The notes under the pieces: generated by a model | What the model was told of the DNA's origin: nothing | The model's input: only the letters and a program-made list of their open reading frames with translations | Databases searched by the model: none | Part shown: piece after piece, positions 1 through 10,881 of the stretch | Layout of the letters: every line of letters starts with the position of its first letter | Numbering within the stretch: position 1 is the first letter of the stretch | Program-made: the position numbers and the translations under genes | Assembly (NCBI RefSeq): GCF_900103985.1 | Contig: NZ_FNIE01000007.1 | Coordinates: 398,704-462,703 of the forward strand | DNA: 64,000 bases | Direction: 5' to 3' | Source of the DNA: Actinacidiphila guanduensis | Lineage (GTDB): Bacteria > Actinomycetota > Actinomycetes > Streptomycetales > Streptomycetaceae

Positions 1-726
1 GCCGAAGTTGCCGACGATGTCGTAGCCCAGCGACTCGATGTGCGCGCGGGTCCCGGACTTGTACTGGATCGTCGTGCACGTCGCGCCGCACGCCAGGTAC
101 GACGGCGGGGTCGCGGTGTTCTTCAGGTACAGGTGGGCGGTGTCGGCGGCCGGGGTGAAGCCGGAGGCGGCCAGGTTGCGCACGGTGTCGGCGCGCTGCG
201 ACTCGGGCCGGCCGGTGATCCAGAAGACCGTGATGCCCTGCTTGGCGGCCCAGTCGGTGAGCGTGTCCATCCCGAACACCGCGGGCATGTTCTTGGTGTC
301 CAGGTACGCCTGGTTGCTCGCCGGGGTGTAGTTGAAGCCCACCTCCAGCTCGTAGTTGTAGGTGAGCAGCGAGGTGTCGTCCACGTCGAGCACGATCGCG
401 GGCTTCTTGCCGTGCTTGCCGGACTTGCCGGCGTGCGCCAGGTAGGACTTCGCCTGCGCCTCGATCCCGGCGACCTGCCTGGCGTAGTTGCTCGTCGCCG
501 AGGCCTGGTGCTCGCCCGCGGAGTCGACGGTGTCGCCGTAGTACGCCTTGATCTCGTTCACCACGTTGGTGAGGTTGGGGATCTGCTTGTCGCTGCGCGG
601 GGCGGACTGGTCGGCGGTGGCGGCGCCGACGCCGTAGAGCGTCAGACCCAGGGCCGCGGCCGCCGCGGTGGCGGTCAGGACCTTGGTACGGCTGGACGCG
701 CGGGCGGTGAGCCGGTTTCGGGGCAT
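1..726 (-). CDS. Secreted HAD-superfamily acid phosphatase (3' end outside window)
   Basis: Seen: 242 codons from an ATG at 726, still open at position 1, so the C-terminus is missing. The N-terminus has a basic stretch, a hydrophobic Ala/Leu core and an Ala-x-Ala-type cleavage region near residues 34-38, i.e. a secretory signal peptide. Near residue 114 the motif DVDDTSL gives the HAD DxDxT nucleophile/acid pair, and FWITGRPE further on fits motif II of HAD class IIIB acid phosphatases. Known family role: extracytoplasmic hydrolysis of phosphomonoesters. Its start is preceded by an AAGGAG-like ribosome site. Substrate not inferable. The next gene (878-2209) is on the same strand but about 150 bp away, so no clear operon. 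Confidence 0.85.
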   Translation of the reverse strand, partial: MPRNRLTARASSRTKVLTATAAAAALGLTLYGVGAATADQSAPRSDKQIPNLTNVVNEIKAYYGDTVDSAGEHQASATSNYARQVAGIEAQAKSYLAHAGKSGKHGKKPAIVLDVDDTSLLTYNYELEVGFNYTPASNQAYLDTKNMPAVFGMDTLTDWAAKQGITVFWITGRPESQRADTVRNLAASGFTPAADTAHLYLKNTATPPSYLACGATCTTIQYKSGTRAHIESLGYDIVGNFG

Positions 727-877
727 GGCGGTGCTCCTTGAGGTGCTGGTTGGTGCGGCGAAACCTAGACCCAGCGATCCGGGCAGGTCAAGGGATGTCT
801 ACGCGCGTGGTCGGCACGGCCGGTTTCGCTCGCGTTAACCCCCTGTTCAGAAGCAGTTGGGGCGGCGTGACGACCGG

Positions 878-2209
878 TCAGCGGCTGAAGCCGGCCGCGT
901 CCAGCACCCGGCCGGCCGCCGCGGCGGAATCCACCAGCGGGTGCCGCACCAGCGCCCGCAGCGCCGCCGCCCGCGACCCCGTCTCCGCCGCCTCGATCGC
1001 CGCCCGCTCCACCGACTTCAGCGCCAGCATCAGCCCGCCCTGGTGCTCGTCCGGCGCCGACACCGGCAGCGGCCGCGCCCCGAACGCCCCCACCTCGCAC
1101 GGCACTTCGACCACCGCCTGTGGGTCCAGCAGCGAAACGGCCCCGCCGCCCGGCACGTTGAGCACCAGGACGGCCGGCTCGTCGCGGGCCACCGCCCGCA
1201 TCAGCGCCAGCGCCACCCGGTCGTAGCCGCCGCCGTCCAGATCGTGCGGGTCGCGCTCCCAACCGCCGGTCGCCGCGCGGTTCTCCGCCATGTAGGTCTG
1301 CTCGCGCTCCAGCCTGGCTCGCTGCCACAGCCCGTACGCCACCGCGCCGTCCGCGCCGTCCGCCGCCGCGAAGAACGCCGACTGCCGCTCGTGCAGGAAC
1401 TCCCCGCGGGTGGCGGCCGATCGGCGCACCGCGGCCAGCGCCTCACGGCGGAAGTAGTAGTAGTGCAGGTACTCGTTGGGCAGCGAGCCCAGCGCCGAGA
1501 GCCACTCGGCGCCGAAGAGCCGGCCCTCCTCGAAGGTCGCGAGCGCGGCGGGGTCCGCGAGCAGGCCTGGCAGCAGGTCCCGCCCGCCGGCGGTCAGCGA
1601 CCGCAGCCAGCCCAGGTGGTTCAGGCCCACGTAGTCGAAGCCGAAGCCGGGGGCGTCCGGGTCGGCGCCCGCCGCCCGCGCGGCCCGCCGCACCAGCCCC
1701 ACCGGCGAGTCGCAGATACCGATCACCCGCGGGCCCAGCACCCGCGCCATCGCCTCGGTCACCATCCCCGCGGGATTGGTGAAGTTGATCACCCACGCGT
1801 CCGGGGCCAGCGCCTTCACCCGGCGGGCGATCCCCATCGCCACCGGCACCGTGCGCAGCCCGTACAGCACCCCGCCCGCGCCCACGGTCTCCTGCCCGAG
1901 CAGCCCCTCGCCCAACGGCACCCGCTCGTCGCGCACCCGCCCCTCGGTCCCGCCCACCCGGATCGCCGAGAACACGAAGTCCGCCCCGCGCAGCGCCTCG
2001 TCCAGCGACGCGGTCACCCGTACCGCGGGTGCCCGGTGCCCCTCCCGCCGGGCCACCGCCTGCTGCGCGCCCACCACCGACGCGATCACCCGCAACCGCT
2101 GCGCCGAGGTGTCGTGGAGCACGACCTCGTCCACGAGCGGGTCGCCCACCAGCGCCCCGTACACCAGAGGCACCCGGAACCCCCCGCCCCCGAGAATCGC
2201 CAACCGCAT
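878..2209 (-). CDS. Family 4 glycoside hydrolase (6-phospho-beta-glucosidase type)
   Basis: 443 residues, full length for GH4. The N-terminus is a Rossmann-like GGGGFRVP segment for NAD+. FTNPAGMVTEA, GICDSPVG (metal-ligand Cys region) and YVGLNHLGW (His region) are the GH4 signature blocks. The family uses NAD+ and a divalent metal (usually Mn2+) to cleave phosphorylated glycosides by a redox/elimination mechanism in the cytoplasm. A GGAAGGAA ribosome site precedes the ATG. It is divergent from a PfkB sugar kinase 120 bp away, suggesting a shared control region and a joint carbohydrate role. Whether the substrate is 6-phospho-beta-glucoside or another glycoside cannot be decided here. Confidence 0.88.
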   Translation of the reverse strand: MRLAILGGGGFRVPLVYGALVGDPLVDEVVLHDTSAQRLRVIASVVGAQQAVARREGHRAPAVRVTASLDEALRGADFVFSAIRVGGTEGRVRDERVPLGEGLLGQETVGAGGVLYGLRTVPVAMGIARRVKALAPDAWVINFTNPAGMVTEAMARVLGPRVIGICDSPVGLVRRAARAAGADPDAPGFGFDYVGLNHLGWLRSLTAGGRDLLPGLLADPAALATFEEGRLFGAEWLSALGSLPNEYLHYYYFRREALAAVRRSAATRGEFLHERQSAFFAAADGADGAVAYGLWQRARLEREQTYMAENRAATGGWERDPHDLDGGGYDRVALALMRAVARDEPAVLVLNVPGGGAVSLLDPQAVVEVPCEVGAFGARPLPVSAPDEHQGGLMLALKSVERAAIEAAETGSRAAALRALVRHPLVDSAAAAGRVLDAAGFSR

Positions 2210-2329
2210 GCGGCTTCCTTCCGTGCTGCCGGGTTCTGCCGGGTCTCACCGGTCCGGGAACCGACAGTACGGGGCCGGACGGACGGTATCCGGCCAATAT
2301 CCGGCCACGCCCTGTGCAACAGTGGCTCA

Positions 2330-3439
2330 ATGGAGGACCAGGCTGTCATCGACCCGCTGAAGGGGCTGCGCGCACCCGGGGACCCCGCGACCGATGTCTA
2401 CCTCAAGGGCACCGTGTTCCTGGACATCATCTTCACCGGCCTCGACTCCGCCCCCGTGCGCGGCACCGAGTCGTGGGCCCGCGGAATGGGCTCCAGCCCC
2501 GGCGGGATCGCCAACATGGCCACCGCCCTGGCCCGCCTCGGCCTGCGCACCACTCTCGCCGCCGCCTTCGGCGACGACATGTACGGCGACTACTGCTGGG
2601 ACAGCCTGCAGAACGGCGAGGGCATCGACCTCGGCCCCTCCCGCCGCATCCCCGGCTGGCACTCCCCGGTGACCGTCTCCATGGCGTACGAGGGCGAGCG
2701 CACCATGGTCAGCCACGGGCACCAGGCACCGCCGCCGGAGGGCGCCGTGCCGGCCTGCCCGCCGCCCGCGCGGGCCGCGGTCGCCTCCCTCGGCCGCGGC
2801 CCGGCCGAACGCGGCGAGCACGCCTGGATCGCCGAGGCCGCGGCCGCCGGCACCCAGGTCTTCGCCGACGTCGGGTGGGACGAGACCGGGCGCTGGGACA
2901 TGGCCGACCTCGACGGCCTTCAGCACTGCGCCGCCTTCCTGCCCAACGCGCAGGAGGCCGTCCGCTACACCCGGGCGGCCGGGCCCCGCGAGGCCGCCCG
3001 CCGGCTGGCCGAACTCGTCCCGCTCGCCGTCGTCACCCTCGGTGAGGAGGGCGCCTTCGCGGTCGACTCCGGCACCGGCGAGACCGCCGAGGTGCCCGCC
3101 CTCGCGGTCGAGGCGCTGGACCCCACGGGCGCGGGCGACGTCTTCGTCGCCGGATTCGTGACCGGCACCCTCGCCCGGTGGCCGCTGGCCGACCGGCTCG
3201 CCTTCGCGGGCCTGTGCGCGGCCCTGTCGGTCCAGGAGTTCGGCGGCTCCCTGTCCGCGCCCGGCTGGATCGAGATCGCCGGCTGGTGGGAGCAGGTGAA
3301 GGCGTACGCGGGGGAGTCGCCCGGCGACCTGGAGCCGCTGCGCCGCTACGGCTTCCTGGAGGCGCTGCTCCCCACCGCCACCCGCCCCTGGCCGCTGCGC
3401 CGGGCCGTCCCCACCATCGGCTTCCGCCCGGCCCGCTGA
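2330..3439 (+). CDS. PfkB-family carbohydrate kinase
   Basis: 369 residues, slightly long for the ribokinase/PfkB family. PGGIANMA near residues 63-70 is the N-terminal GGxxN substrate-binding signature, and DPTGAGDVF near 264-272 is the C-terminal anion-hole/catalytic-base motif (DTxGAGD). Known role: ATP-dependent phosphorylation of a sugar or related alcohol in the cytoplasm. The reading frame extends far upstream, but ATG 2330 is the first start giving the conserved core and lies clear of the divergent GH4 gene. The extra C-terminal roughly 60 residues rich in Trp/Arg/Pro are unusual. Substrate unknown; pairing with GH4 suggests a sugar utilisation module. Confidence 0.85.
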   Translation: MEDQAVIDPLKGLRAPGDPATDVYLKGTVFLDIIFTGLDSAPVRGTESWARGMGSSPGGIANMATALARLGLRTTLAAAFGDDMYGDYCWDSLQNGEGIDLGPSRRIPGWHSPVTVSMAYEGERTMVSHGHQAPPPEGAVPACPPPARAAVASLGRGPAERGEHAWIAEAAAAGTQVFADVGWDETGRWDMADLDGLQHCAAFLPNAQEAVRYTRAAGPREAARRLAELVPLAVVTLGEEGAFAVDSGTGETAEVPALAVEALDPTGAGDVFVAGFVTGTLARWPLADRLAFAGLCAALSVQEFGGSLSAPGWIEIAGWWEQVKAYAGESPGDLEPLRRYGFLEALLPTATRPWPLRRAVPTIGFRPAR

Positions 3440-3568
3440 CCCCCGCGTCCCGCGGGCGGAGCAAATCCTCTCGGCCACGGCCGGGCCGCGTCGTAGGCTT
3501 GGAGCACCAAGGCCCACCGGGCCCGTCGAGCAGCAGAAAGCGGGATGAGCAGGCCCTAGCGCCGGCCC

Positions 3569-4639
3569 ATGACTCAGACACCGACCCAGCAGCAGTCGCA
3601 GCCGCCACAGGCGCGCGCGCACGTTGTCGTACCGGCCAAGCACCCCATGGTGACCGTCCTGGGTTCGCGGGACGCCCTGCTCCGCGTGATCGAGAACGCG
3701 TTCCCGACCGTCGACATCCATGTGCGGGGCAACGAGATCAGCGCGGTCGGGGACGCCGCGGAGGTCGCTCTGGTGCAGCGCCTCTTCGACGAGATGATGC
3801 TGGTGCTGCGCACCGGGCAGCCCATGACCGAGGACGCCGTCGAGCGCTCCATCGCGATGCTGCGCTCCAACGGCGCGGGCACCGGCGAGGACGCCGAGAC
3901 CCCCGCCCAGGTGCTCACCCAGAACATCCTGTCCAACCGCGGCCGCACCATCCGCCCCAAGACGCTGAACCAGAAGCGCTACGTCGACGCGATCGACAAG
4001 CACACCATCGTCTTCGGCATCGGCCCGGCCGGCACCGGCAAGACCTACCTGGCGATGGCCAAGGCCGTGCAGGCCCTGCAGTCCAAGCAGGTCAACCGGA
4101 TCATCCTGACCCGCCCCGCGGTCGAGGCCGGCGAACGCCTCGGCTTCCTGCCGGGCACCCTGTACGAGAAGATCGACCCGTACCTGCGGCCGCTCTACGA
4201 CGCCCTGCACGACATGATCGACCCCGACTCGATCCCGCGCCTGATGGCCGCCGGCACCATCGAGGTCGCCCCCCTCGCATACATGCGCGGCCGCACCCTC
4301 AATGACGCGTTCATCATCCTCGACGAGGCGCAGAACACCAGCGCCGAGCAGATGAAGATGTTCCTCACCCGGCTCGGGTTCGACTCCAAGATCGTCATCA
4401 CCGGCGACATCACGCAGATCGACCTGCCGGGCGGCACCAAGAGCGGGCTGCGGCAGGTGCAGGACATCCTCATGGACGTGGACGACGTGCACTTCTCCCG
4501 GCTCACCAGCACCGACGTGGTGCGCCATAAGCTGGTGGGGCGCATCGTGGACGCCTACGAGCGCTACGACAGCGCCCAGGACGCCCGGGACGAGACCCCG
4601 GGCGGCCGCGGCTCCACCGGCCGGCCGAAGAGAAAGTAA
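3569..4639 (+). CDS. phoH: PhoH-family P-loop ATPase
   Basis: 356 residues. An N-terminal KH-like region (about 35-90) is followed by the PhoH NTPase domain with Walker A GPAGTGKT near residues 151-158 and Walker [10 protein letters not shown] near 248-256. PhoH-family proteins are cytoplasmic ATPases linked to RNA metabolism and are usually encoded next to ybeY, as here (13-bp gap), so co-transcription is very likely. The last 25 residues are charged and low-complexity. No strong ribosome site precedes the ATG. A five-codon mini-ORF (ATG 3545) lies just upstream; I cannot say whether it matters. Confidence 0.95.
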   Translation: MTQTPTQQQSQPPQARAHVVVPAKHPMVTVLGSRDALLRVIENAFPTVDIHVRGNEISAVGDAAEVALVQRLFDEMMLVLRTGQPMTEDAVERSIAMLRSNGAGTGEDAETPAQVLTQNILSNRGRTIRPKTLNQKRYVDAIDKHTIVFGIGPAGTGKTYLAMAKAVQALQSKQVNRIILTRPAVEAGERLGFLPGTLYEKIDPYLRPLYDALHDMIDPDSIPRLMAAGTIEVAPLAYMRGRTLNDAFIILDEAQNTSAEQMKMFLTRLGFDSKIVITGDITQIDLPGGTKSGLRQVQDILMDVDDVHFSRLTSTDVVRHKLVGRIVDAYERYDSAQDARDETPGGRGSTGRPKRK

Positions 4640-4652
4640 CCACCTCACCACA

Positions 4653-5147
4653 ATGGCGATCGACGTCAACAACGAGTCCGGCTGGGAGTTCGACGAGCAG
4701 GCGGTGCTCGACGCCGCCCGCTACGCCCTCCACCGCATGCGCATCCACCCGCTCTCCGAGCTGTCGGTGATCGCGGTGGACGCCGCCGCGATGGAGCAGC
4801 TCCACCTGCAGTGGATGGACCTGCCGGGCCCCACGGATGTCATGTCCTTCCCGATGGACGAGCTGCGGCCGAGCAAGGAGGACGAGGAGCCGGCCCAGGG
4901 CCTGCTCGGCGACATCGTGCTCTGCCCCGAGGTGGCCCGCAAGCAGGGCGAGGAGGCGCCGACCAAGCACTCCATGGACGAGGAGCTGCAGCTGCTCACC
5001 GTCCACGGCGTCCTGCACCTGCTGGGGTACGACCACGAGGAAGCCGACGAGAAGGCCGAGATGTTCGGCCTGCAGAAGGCGATTCTGGACGGCTGGCGGG
5101 CCGAGCACGGCATCGAGGGCCCCTCGCCGGCGCCCACCACCCGCTGA
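4653..5147 (+). CDS. ybeY: Endoribonuclease YbeY, rRNA maturation
   Basis: 164 residues, the normal size. The zinc-binding signature [11 protein letters not shown] (three His in HxxxHxxxxxH) lies around residues 114-124. YbeY is a metal-dependent single-strand endoribonuclease involved in 16S rRNA 3' maturation and ribosome quality control, and it acts with Era, encoded downstream at 10882. Second gene of the phoH-ybeY-CNNM operon, with only 13 and 15 bp to its neighbours. Confidence 0.96.
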   Translation: MAIDVNNESGWEFDEQAVLDAARYALHRMRIHPLSELSVIAVDAAAMEQLHLQWMDLPGPTDVMSFPMDELRPSKEDEEPAQGLLGDIVLCPEVARKQGEEAPTKHSMDEELQLLTVHGVLHLLGYDHEEADEKAEMFGLQKAILDGWRAEHGIEGPSPAPTTR

Positions 5148-5162
5148 CGGCGCGGCAAGGCG

Positions 5163-6461
5163 ATGATCGTCTCCGCCGTACTCCTGGTCGTCGTGGCCTG
5201 GCTGGCCGCCTGCGCCGAGGCGGGCCTGGCCCGCATCTCCCGGTTCCGGGCCGAGGAGGCGCAGCGCTCGGGCCGGCGCGGCGCCGCGAAGTTGATGGCC
5301 GTGGCGTCCGACCCGACGCGCTATCTGAACGTGGCCCTGCTGGTGCGGGTGGGCTGCGAGACGGCCGCGGCCGTGCTCATCACGGTGGTGGCCGACCGGC
5401 ACTTCGACAGCACATGGCAGGTGCTGTGCGTGGCCATCGGCGTGATGGTGCTCGTCTCGTACGTCGCCGTCGGCGTCTCGCCGCGCACCATCGGCCGCCA
5501 GCACCCGGTGAACACCGCCACCGCGGCGGCGTATGTGCTGCTGCCGCTGGCCCGCTTCCTCGGGCCGGTGCCCGGGCTGCTGATCCTGCTGGGCAACGCG
5601 CTCACCCCGGGCAAGGGCTTCAAGCGCGGCCCGTTCGCCAGTGAGGCCGAGCTGCGGGCGGCGGTCGACCTCGCCGAGTCGGAGTCGCTGATCGAGGACG
5701 AGGAGCGCCGGATGGTGCACTCGGTCTTCGAGCTGGGTGACACGATCGTGCGCGAGGTGATGGTGCCGCGCACCGAGCTGGTGATGATCGAGCGGTTCAA
5801 GACGGTGCGGCAGGCGATGACGCTCGCGCTGCGCAGCGGCTTCTCACGCATCCCGGTGACCGGGGAGAGCGAGGACGACGTGGTCGGCTTCGTCTACCTC
5901 AAGGACCTGGCCCGCCGGGTGCACGTCAACCGGGACGCCGAGTCCGACCCGATCTCCTCGCTGATCCGCCCGGCCTACTTCGTGCCCGACACCAAGAACG
6001 CGGGCGATCTGCTGCGGGAGATGCAGCAGCAGCGCAACCACGTCGCGGTGGTGGTGGACGAGTACGGGGGGACAGCGGGGATCGTCACCATCGAGGACAT
6101 CCTGGAGGAGATCGTCGGCGAGATCACCGACGAGTACGACCGGGAGACCCCGCCGGTGGAGGAGCTGGGCGAGGGCCGCTACCGGGTGACCGCGCGGCTG
6201 GACATCGGCGACCTCGGGGAGTTGTACGGGGTGCCGCTGGACGACGACGACGTGGAGACCGTGGGCGGTCTCCTCGCGAAGTCCCTGGGCCGGGTGCCGA
6301 TCCCGGGCGCGGTCGCGGTGGTCCCCCTGCCCGAGGACGGGACGGGCGGCGTGAGCGCGCTGCGGCTCACCGCGGAGACCCAGGCGGGCCGCCGCAACCG
6401 CATCGGCACGGTCCTGGTCGAACCGATCGGCCCGAGCGGGGAGGACTCCGCCCCCGAGTGA
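5163..6461 (+). CDS. CNNM/HlyC-CorC family membrane protein with CBS pair
   Basis: 432 residues. The first about 150 hold several hydrophobic segments (DUF21/CNNM membrane domain). Next come [16 protein letters not shown] and a VMVPRTE motif leading into the tandem CBS domains (about 200-330, including [16 protein letters not shown]), then a CorC/HlyC transporter-associated domain (about 345-425). The family is annotated as hemolysin-like but members act in divalent cation (Mg2+/Co2+) export or homeostasis. Located in the membrane with cytoplasmic CBS domains that bind nucleotides. Third gene of the phoH operon; this order is conserved in Streptomyces. Confidence 0.93.
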   Translation: MIVSAVLLVVVAWLAACAEAGLARISRFRAEEAQRSGRRGAAKLMAVASDPTRYLNVALLVRVGCETAAAVLITVVADRHFDSTWQVLCVAIGVMVLVSYVAVGVSPRTIGRQHPVNTATAAAYVLLPLARFLGPVPGLLILLGNALTPGKGFKRGPFASEAELRAAVDLAESESLIEDEERRMVHSVFELGDTIVREVMVPRTELVMIERFKTVRQAMTLALRSGFSRIPVTGESEDDVVGFVYLKDLARRVHVNRDAESDPISSLIRPAYFVPDTKNAGDLLREMQQQRNHVAVVVDEYGGTAGIVTIEDILEEIVGEITDEYDRETPPVEELGEGRYRVTARLDIGDLGELYGVPLDDDDVETVGGLLAKSLGRVPIPGAVAVVPLPEDGTGGVSALRLTAETQAGRRNRIGTVLVEPIGPSGEDSAPE

Positions 6462-6526
6462 CCTCGCCCTGGAGCGCGCGGGGCACGTGATGATGCCTCA
6501 AGTGTGCTGGTAGGGCCCCTGCGTTC

Positions 6527-7429
6527 TCACCCGCGCCCCTTGTGCGCGAGGAACCGTCGCGCGTGGGCGGTGAAGGCGGTCGCCGCCGGGGTGGGGGGCG
6601 GGCTGGGGCGCCAGGCGAGGGCGAGGGTGGAGCGCAGGGGCGGGCGGGTGAGCGGGAGGGCCCGCAGGGCGGGGCGGGAAGCGGCGAGGCCCGCGGGGAG
6701 CAGGGCGACACCGAGGCCCCGTTCGGCCAGGTCGGCGAGGACTTCGGGGTTGCCCGCCTCGAAGGCGATCCGGGGGGTGAAGCCCGCGGCGGCGCATCCT
6801 GCGTCGAGAGCCGCCCGCATCCCCGTGCCACGTGGCAGCGCGATCAGCGGGCGGCCGCGGAGTGCGGCGAGCGGCACCGACCGCTTGCCGCCGGCGGCGA
6901 GCGGGTCGTCTGCCGTGACGGCGGCCACGAGCGCGGTGTCGACGACCGTCTGTGCGGCGATGCCTTCGGGCGGGTCGCCCGCGAGCCCGGCGAACGCCAG
7001 GTCGTAGCGGCCGTCGAGCAGCCCCGCCAGCAGCCGGTCCGAGGTGTCCTCGGCGAGCGTGACGTCCACCCCGGGATGCGCGGCCCTGAACTCGCCGAGC
7101 AGCCGCGGCACTTCGAGATCGGTGCCGAGCGAAGTGACGGTGCCGATCGCGACGTGCCCCCGCAGCAGCCCGGTGAGCTCCTGGACGGCGAGGCGGGCCC
7201 CGTCGACGGCGGCCAGCGCGGCCCGGGCGTAGGGGAGCACAGCCTGCCCGGCGGCGGTGAGCCGCACCCTGCGCCCTGACCGATCGAAGAGCGGCTGGCC
7301 CAGCTCCTTCTCCAACTGCTTGATCTGCGCGCTCACCCCGGGCTGGGCGACGTGCAGGCGGTCGGCGGCCCGGGTGAAGCCGCCTTCGTCGGCGACGGCG
7401 ACCAGGTAGGCGAGCTGGCGCAGTTCCAT
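6527..7429 (-). CDS. LysR-family transcriptional regulator
   Basis: 300 residues. Residues 1-60 form the LysR winged helix-turn-helix (MELRQLAYLVAVADEGGFTR then AADRLHVAQPGVSAQIKQLE). The rest is a periplasmic-binding-protein-like effector domain. The gene is divergent from a small NTF2-like gene at 7557, with about 127 bp between the starts, the usual layout for a LysR regulator and its target. The effector is unknown. This gene and its neighbours to 8145 look like a small insertion between the phoH operon and the cytidine-deaminase-like gene of the conserved block. Confidence 0.92.
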   Translation of the reverse strand: MELRQLAYLVAVADEGGFTRAADRLHVAQPGVSAQIKQLEKELGQPLFDRSGRRVRLTAAGQAVLPYARAALAAVDGARLAVQELTGLLRGHVAIGTVTSLGTDLEVPRLLGEFRAAHPGVDVTLAEDTSDRLLAGLLDGRYDLAFAGLAGDPPEGIAAQTVVDTALVAAVTADDPLAAGGKRSVPLAALRGRPLIALPRGTGMRAALDAGCAAAGFTPRIAFEAGNPEVLADLAERGLGVALLPAGLAASRPALRALPLTRPPLRSTLALAWRPSPPPTPAATAFTAHARRFLAHKGRG

Positions 7430-7556
7430 AACCCATCATGCTAGCTCGCAGCAGATCCAGCTCTTGGACGTATGGACGCTGCGGCGCCACCCTGGAGATG
7501 GCGAAGGAAACAGACGCCACCCGAGCAGGGGAAGACCAGCAGAAAGGGGCACCGTC

Positions 7557-7913
7557 ATGACCGCCACCACCCGTGAGCGCGCCGCCCACCCCGAGGACCT
7601 GGCCCGCCTCCTCGTGGAGCGCGTCAACGCCCGCGACCTCGACGGCATCCTCGAACTCTTCGAGCCCGACGCGGTCGTGGCCTACCCGATCGACCGCCCC
7701 TCGCAGGGCACGGCAGCGCTGCGCGAGCTGTACGCGAAACTGCTCGCGGCCGAGCCGGTCTTCGAGGTCGAGGAGCCGCTGCCGACGCTGATCAGCGGGG
7801 ACCTCGCGCTGACCTCCACCCGGCCCAAGGACGGCACAGGCGGCCGGGTCCAGGTGGCCCGCCGCCAAAGTGATGGGACGTGGCTGCGGGTCCTGGACCG
7901 CCCGGAGTCCTGA
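7557..7913 (+). CDS. NTF2-like (SnoaL/SgcJ-fold) small protein
   Basis: 118 residues. ATG 7557 is preceded by AGAAAGGGG, a good ribosome site, so the upstream in-frame extension is not used. The sequence has the NTF2-like pattern: an N-terminal helix (LARLLVERVNARDLDGILELF), then EPDAVVAYP, and a C-terminal strand-rich region ending VARRQSDGTWLRVLDRPE. Families with this fold include isomerases, cyclases and ketosteroid-isomerase-like proteins, but catalytic residues cannot be assigned. It is divergent from the LysR gene and may be its target. Function unknown. Confidence 0.8.
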   Translation: MTATTRERAAHPEDLARLLVERVNARDLDGILELFEPDAVVAYPIDRPSQGTAALRELYAKLLAAEPVFEVEEPLPTLISGDLALTSTRPKDGTGGRVQVARRQSDGTWLRVLDRPES

Positions 7914-7950
7914 GCCGGCCGCGGCGGGCCGGCGACCTGCCGCCGGCCCG

Positions 7951-8145
7951 TCAGAAGCTGAACTGGCCGAGCATGCCGAGCAGGTTGGCGCTGGCGGAGT
8001 GGATGGACGTGGCCAGGCTCGTGTCGGCCAGGTAGAAGCCGAAAGCACCGCAGGCGAGGGCGTGGGTGGCTTTCAGCTCGGCCTTGCGGCTGAGGAAGAA
8101 GGTGGCAGCCGCGAGCGCGATGACCAGGGGCATGTGCAGAAGCAT
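7951..8145 (-). CDS. Small conserved membrane protein, unknown function
   Basis: 64 residues with a GAGGTGA ribosome site. It has one clear hydrophobic segment (MPLVIALAAATFFLS, about 5-19), and a second amphipathic or hydrophobic stretch (CGAFGFYLA). It looks like a family of about 65-residue proteins that I recall as widespread in Streptomyces, often ending in a hydrophobic-basic tail; I know no assigned function. The stop is 37 bp from the stop of the convergent NTF2-like gene. Confidence 0.75.
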   Translation of the reverse strand: MLLHMPLVIALAAATFFLSRKAELKATHALACGAFGFYLADTSLATSIHSASANLLGMLGQFSF

Positions 8146-8271
8146 GGCAAATCACCTCGAATGCGGACACTGCTCGCTCCAGCGTAGGCGGATCTCGCGC
8201 CCCGCGCATGTCCGGTGACGAAGGGTGATCGGGCTCCCGGCGGCCGCGGCGGGCGGCCTATGATCGCGCGT

Positions 8272-8640
8272 ATGAACGACGCGCAGCCCGGCACCGACAC
8301 CCCGCAGGACCCCGAGGACCGCAAGCTCCTCACCCTCGCCAGGTCCGCCCGGGCCCGCAACGGCGTGGCCGAGGGCGCCGCCGTGCGCGACGAGACGGGC
8401 CGCACCTATGTCGCCGGCTCCGTCGGCCTGCCCTCGCTGCGGCTGACCGCCCTGCAGACCGCGGTGGCCATGGCCGTGGCCAGCGGCGCCCGCTCGCTGG
8501 AGGCGGCCGCCGTGGTGACGACGGCGGACGCGCCCGCCGACGAGGACCGCGCCGCCGTCCGCGACCTCGGCGGCCCCTCGACGACGCTTCTGCTCGCGGG
8601 GCCCGACGGCACGGTGCGGCTCGCCACCACCGTGGGCTGA
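8272..8640 (+). CDS. Cytidine-deaminase-like protein lacking the zinc site
   Basis: 122 residues from ATG 8272 (an in-frame ATG at 8260 is possible). It occupies the slot between the CNNM gene and era where Streptomyces carries a gene annotated cytidine deaminase, and the helix-rich middle (LRLTALQTAVAMAVASGA) matches that fold. However neither the HAE nor the PCxxC zinc motif of active cytidine deaminases is present: there is no Cys or His at all in the sequence. It is therefore probably not a zinc-dependent deaminase. Function unknown. Confidence 0.75.
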   Translation: MNDAQPGTDTPQDPEDRKLLTLARSARARNGVAEGAAVRDETGRTYVAGSVGLPSLRLTALQTAVAMAVASGARSLEAAAVVTTADAPADEDRAAVRDLGGPSTTLLLAGPDGTVRLATTVG

Positions 8641-8906
8641 CCGGCCCCCGCCGCGAGGGCGGCCATCCGAAACCGTGGGCTGCCGCGGCTCCGGCCGGCC
8701 CGGCTTCCGCCGCGCCTCGGCGGCCCGAAAACGCAAGCCGGCGTAGGCCACCGCGGGAGTACGCGTGTCGGGCCGGCGGCCGCCCACCGGCTCCCGGGCG
8801 GCCGCACAACGGCTCCCGTGGCGTCTCGGCTGCCCGGAACCGCGTGCCCGCACCGGGCCGCCGCGCGCACGCGCGTCGGCCCGGCCGCCCGGCCGGAGCG
8901 GGTCGG

Positions 8907-10733
<1,827 letters not shown>

Positions 10734-10881
10734 TCGGATGCGCGCGTTTCGGGACGCGAACGCAGGTGTTTCGCCGGTGTTTCGTGTTGCCGGGGTGTTT
10801 CCGGCGGCTCACCGGGGTCCGGCCGGCCGCACCCGGTCGCGTATGTCCCGAGCGGGTGTGCGGATCGGGGAGAATGGGCGC

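Noticed and set aside
40..741. Val/Gly/Arg-rich plus-strand frame
   Set aside because: Antisense of the HAD phosphatase, which has a signal peptide and a catalytic motif.
857..2329. Upstream in-frame extension of the PfkB kinase
   Set aside because: The extension overlaps the GH4 gene on the other strand and has low-complexity composition. The kinase fold begins after ATG 2330.
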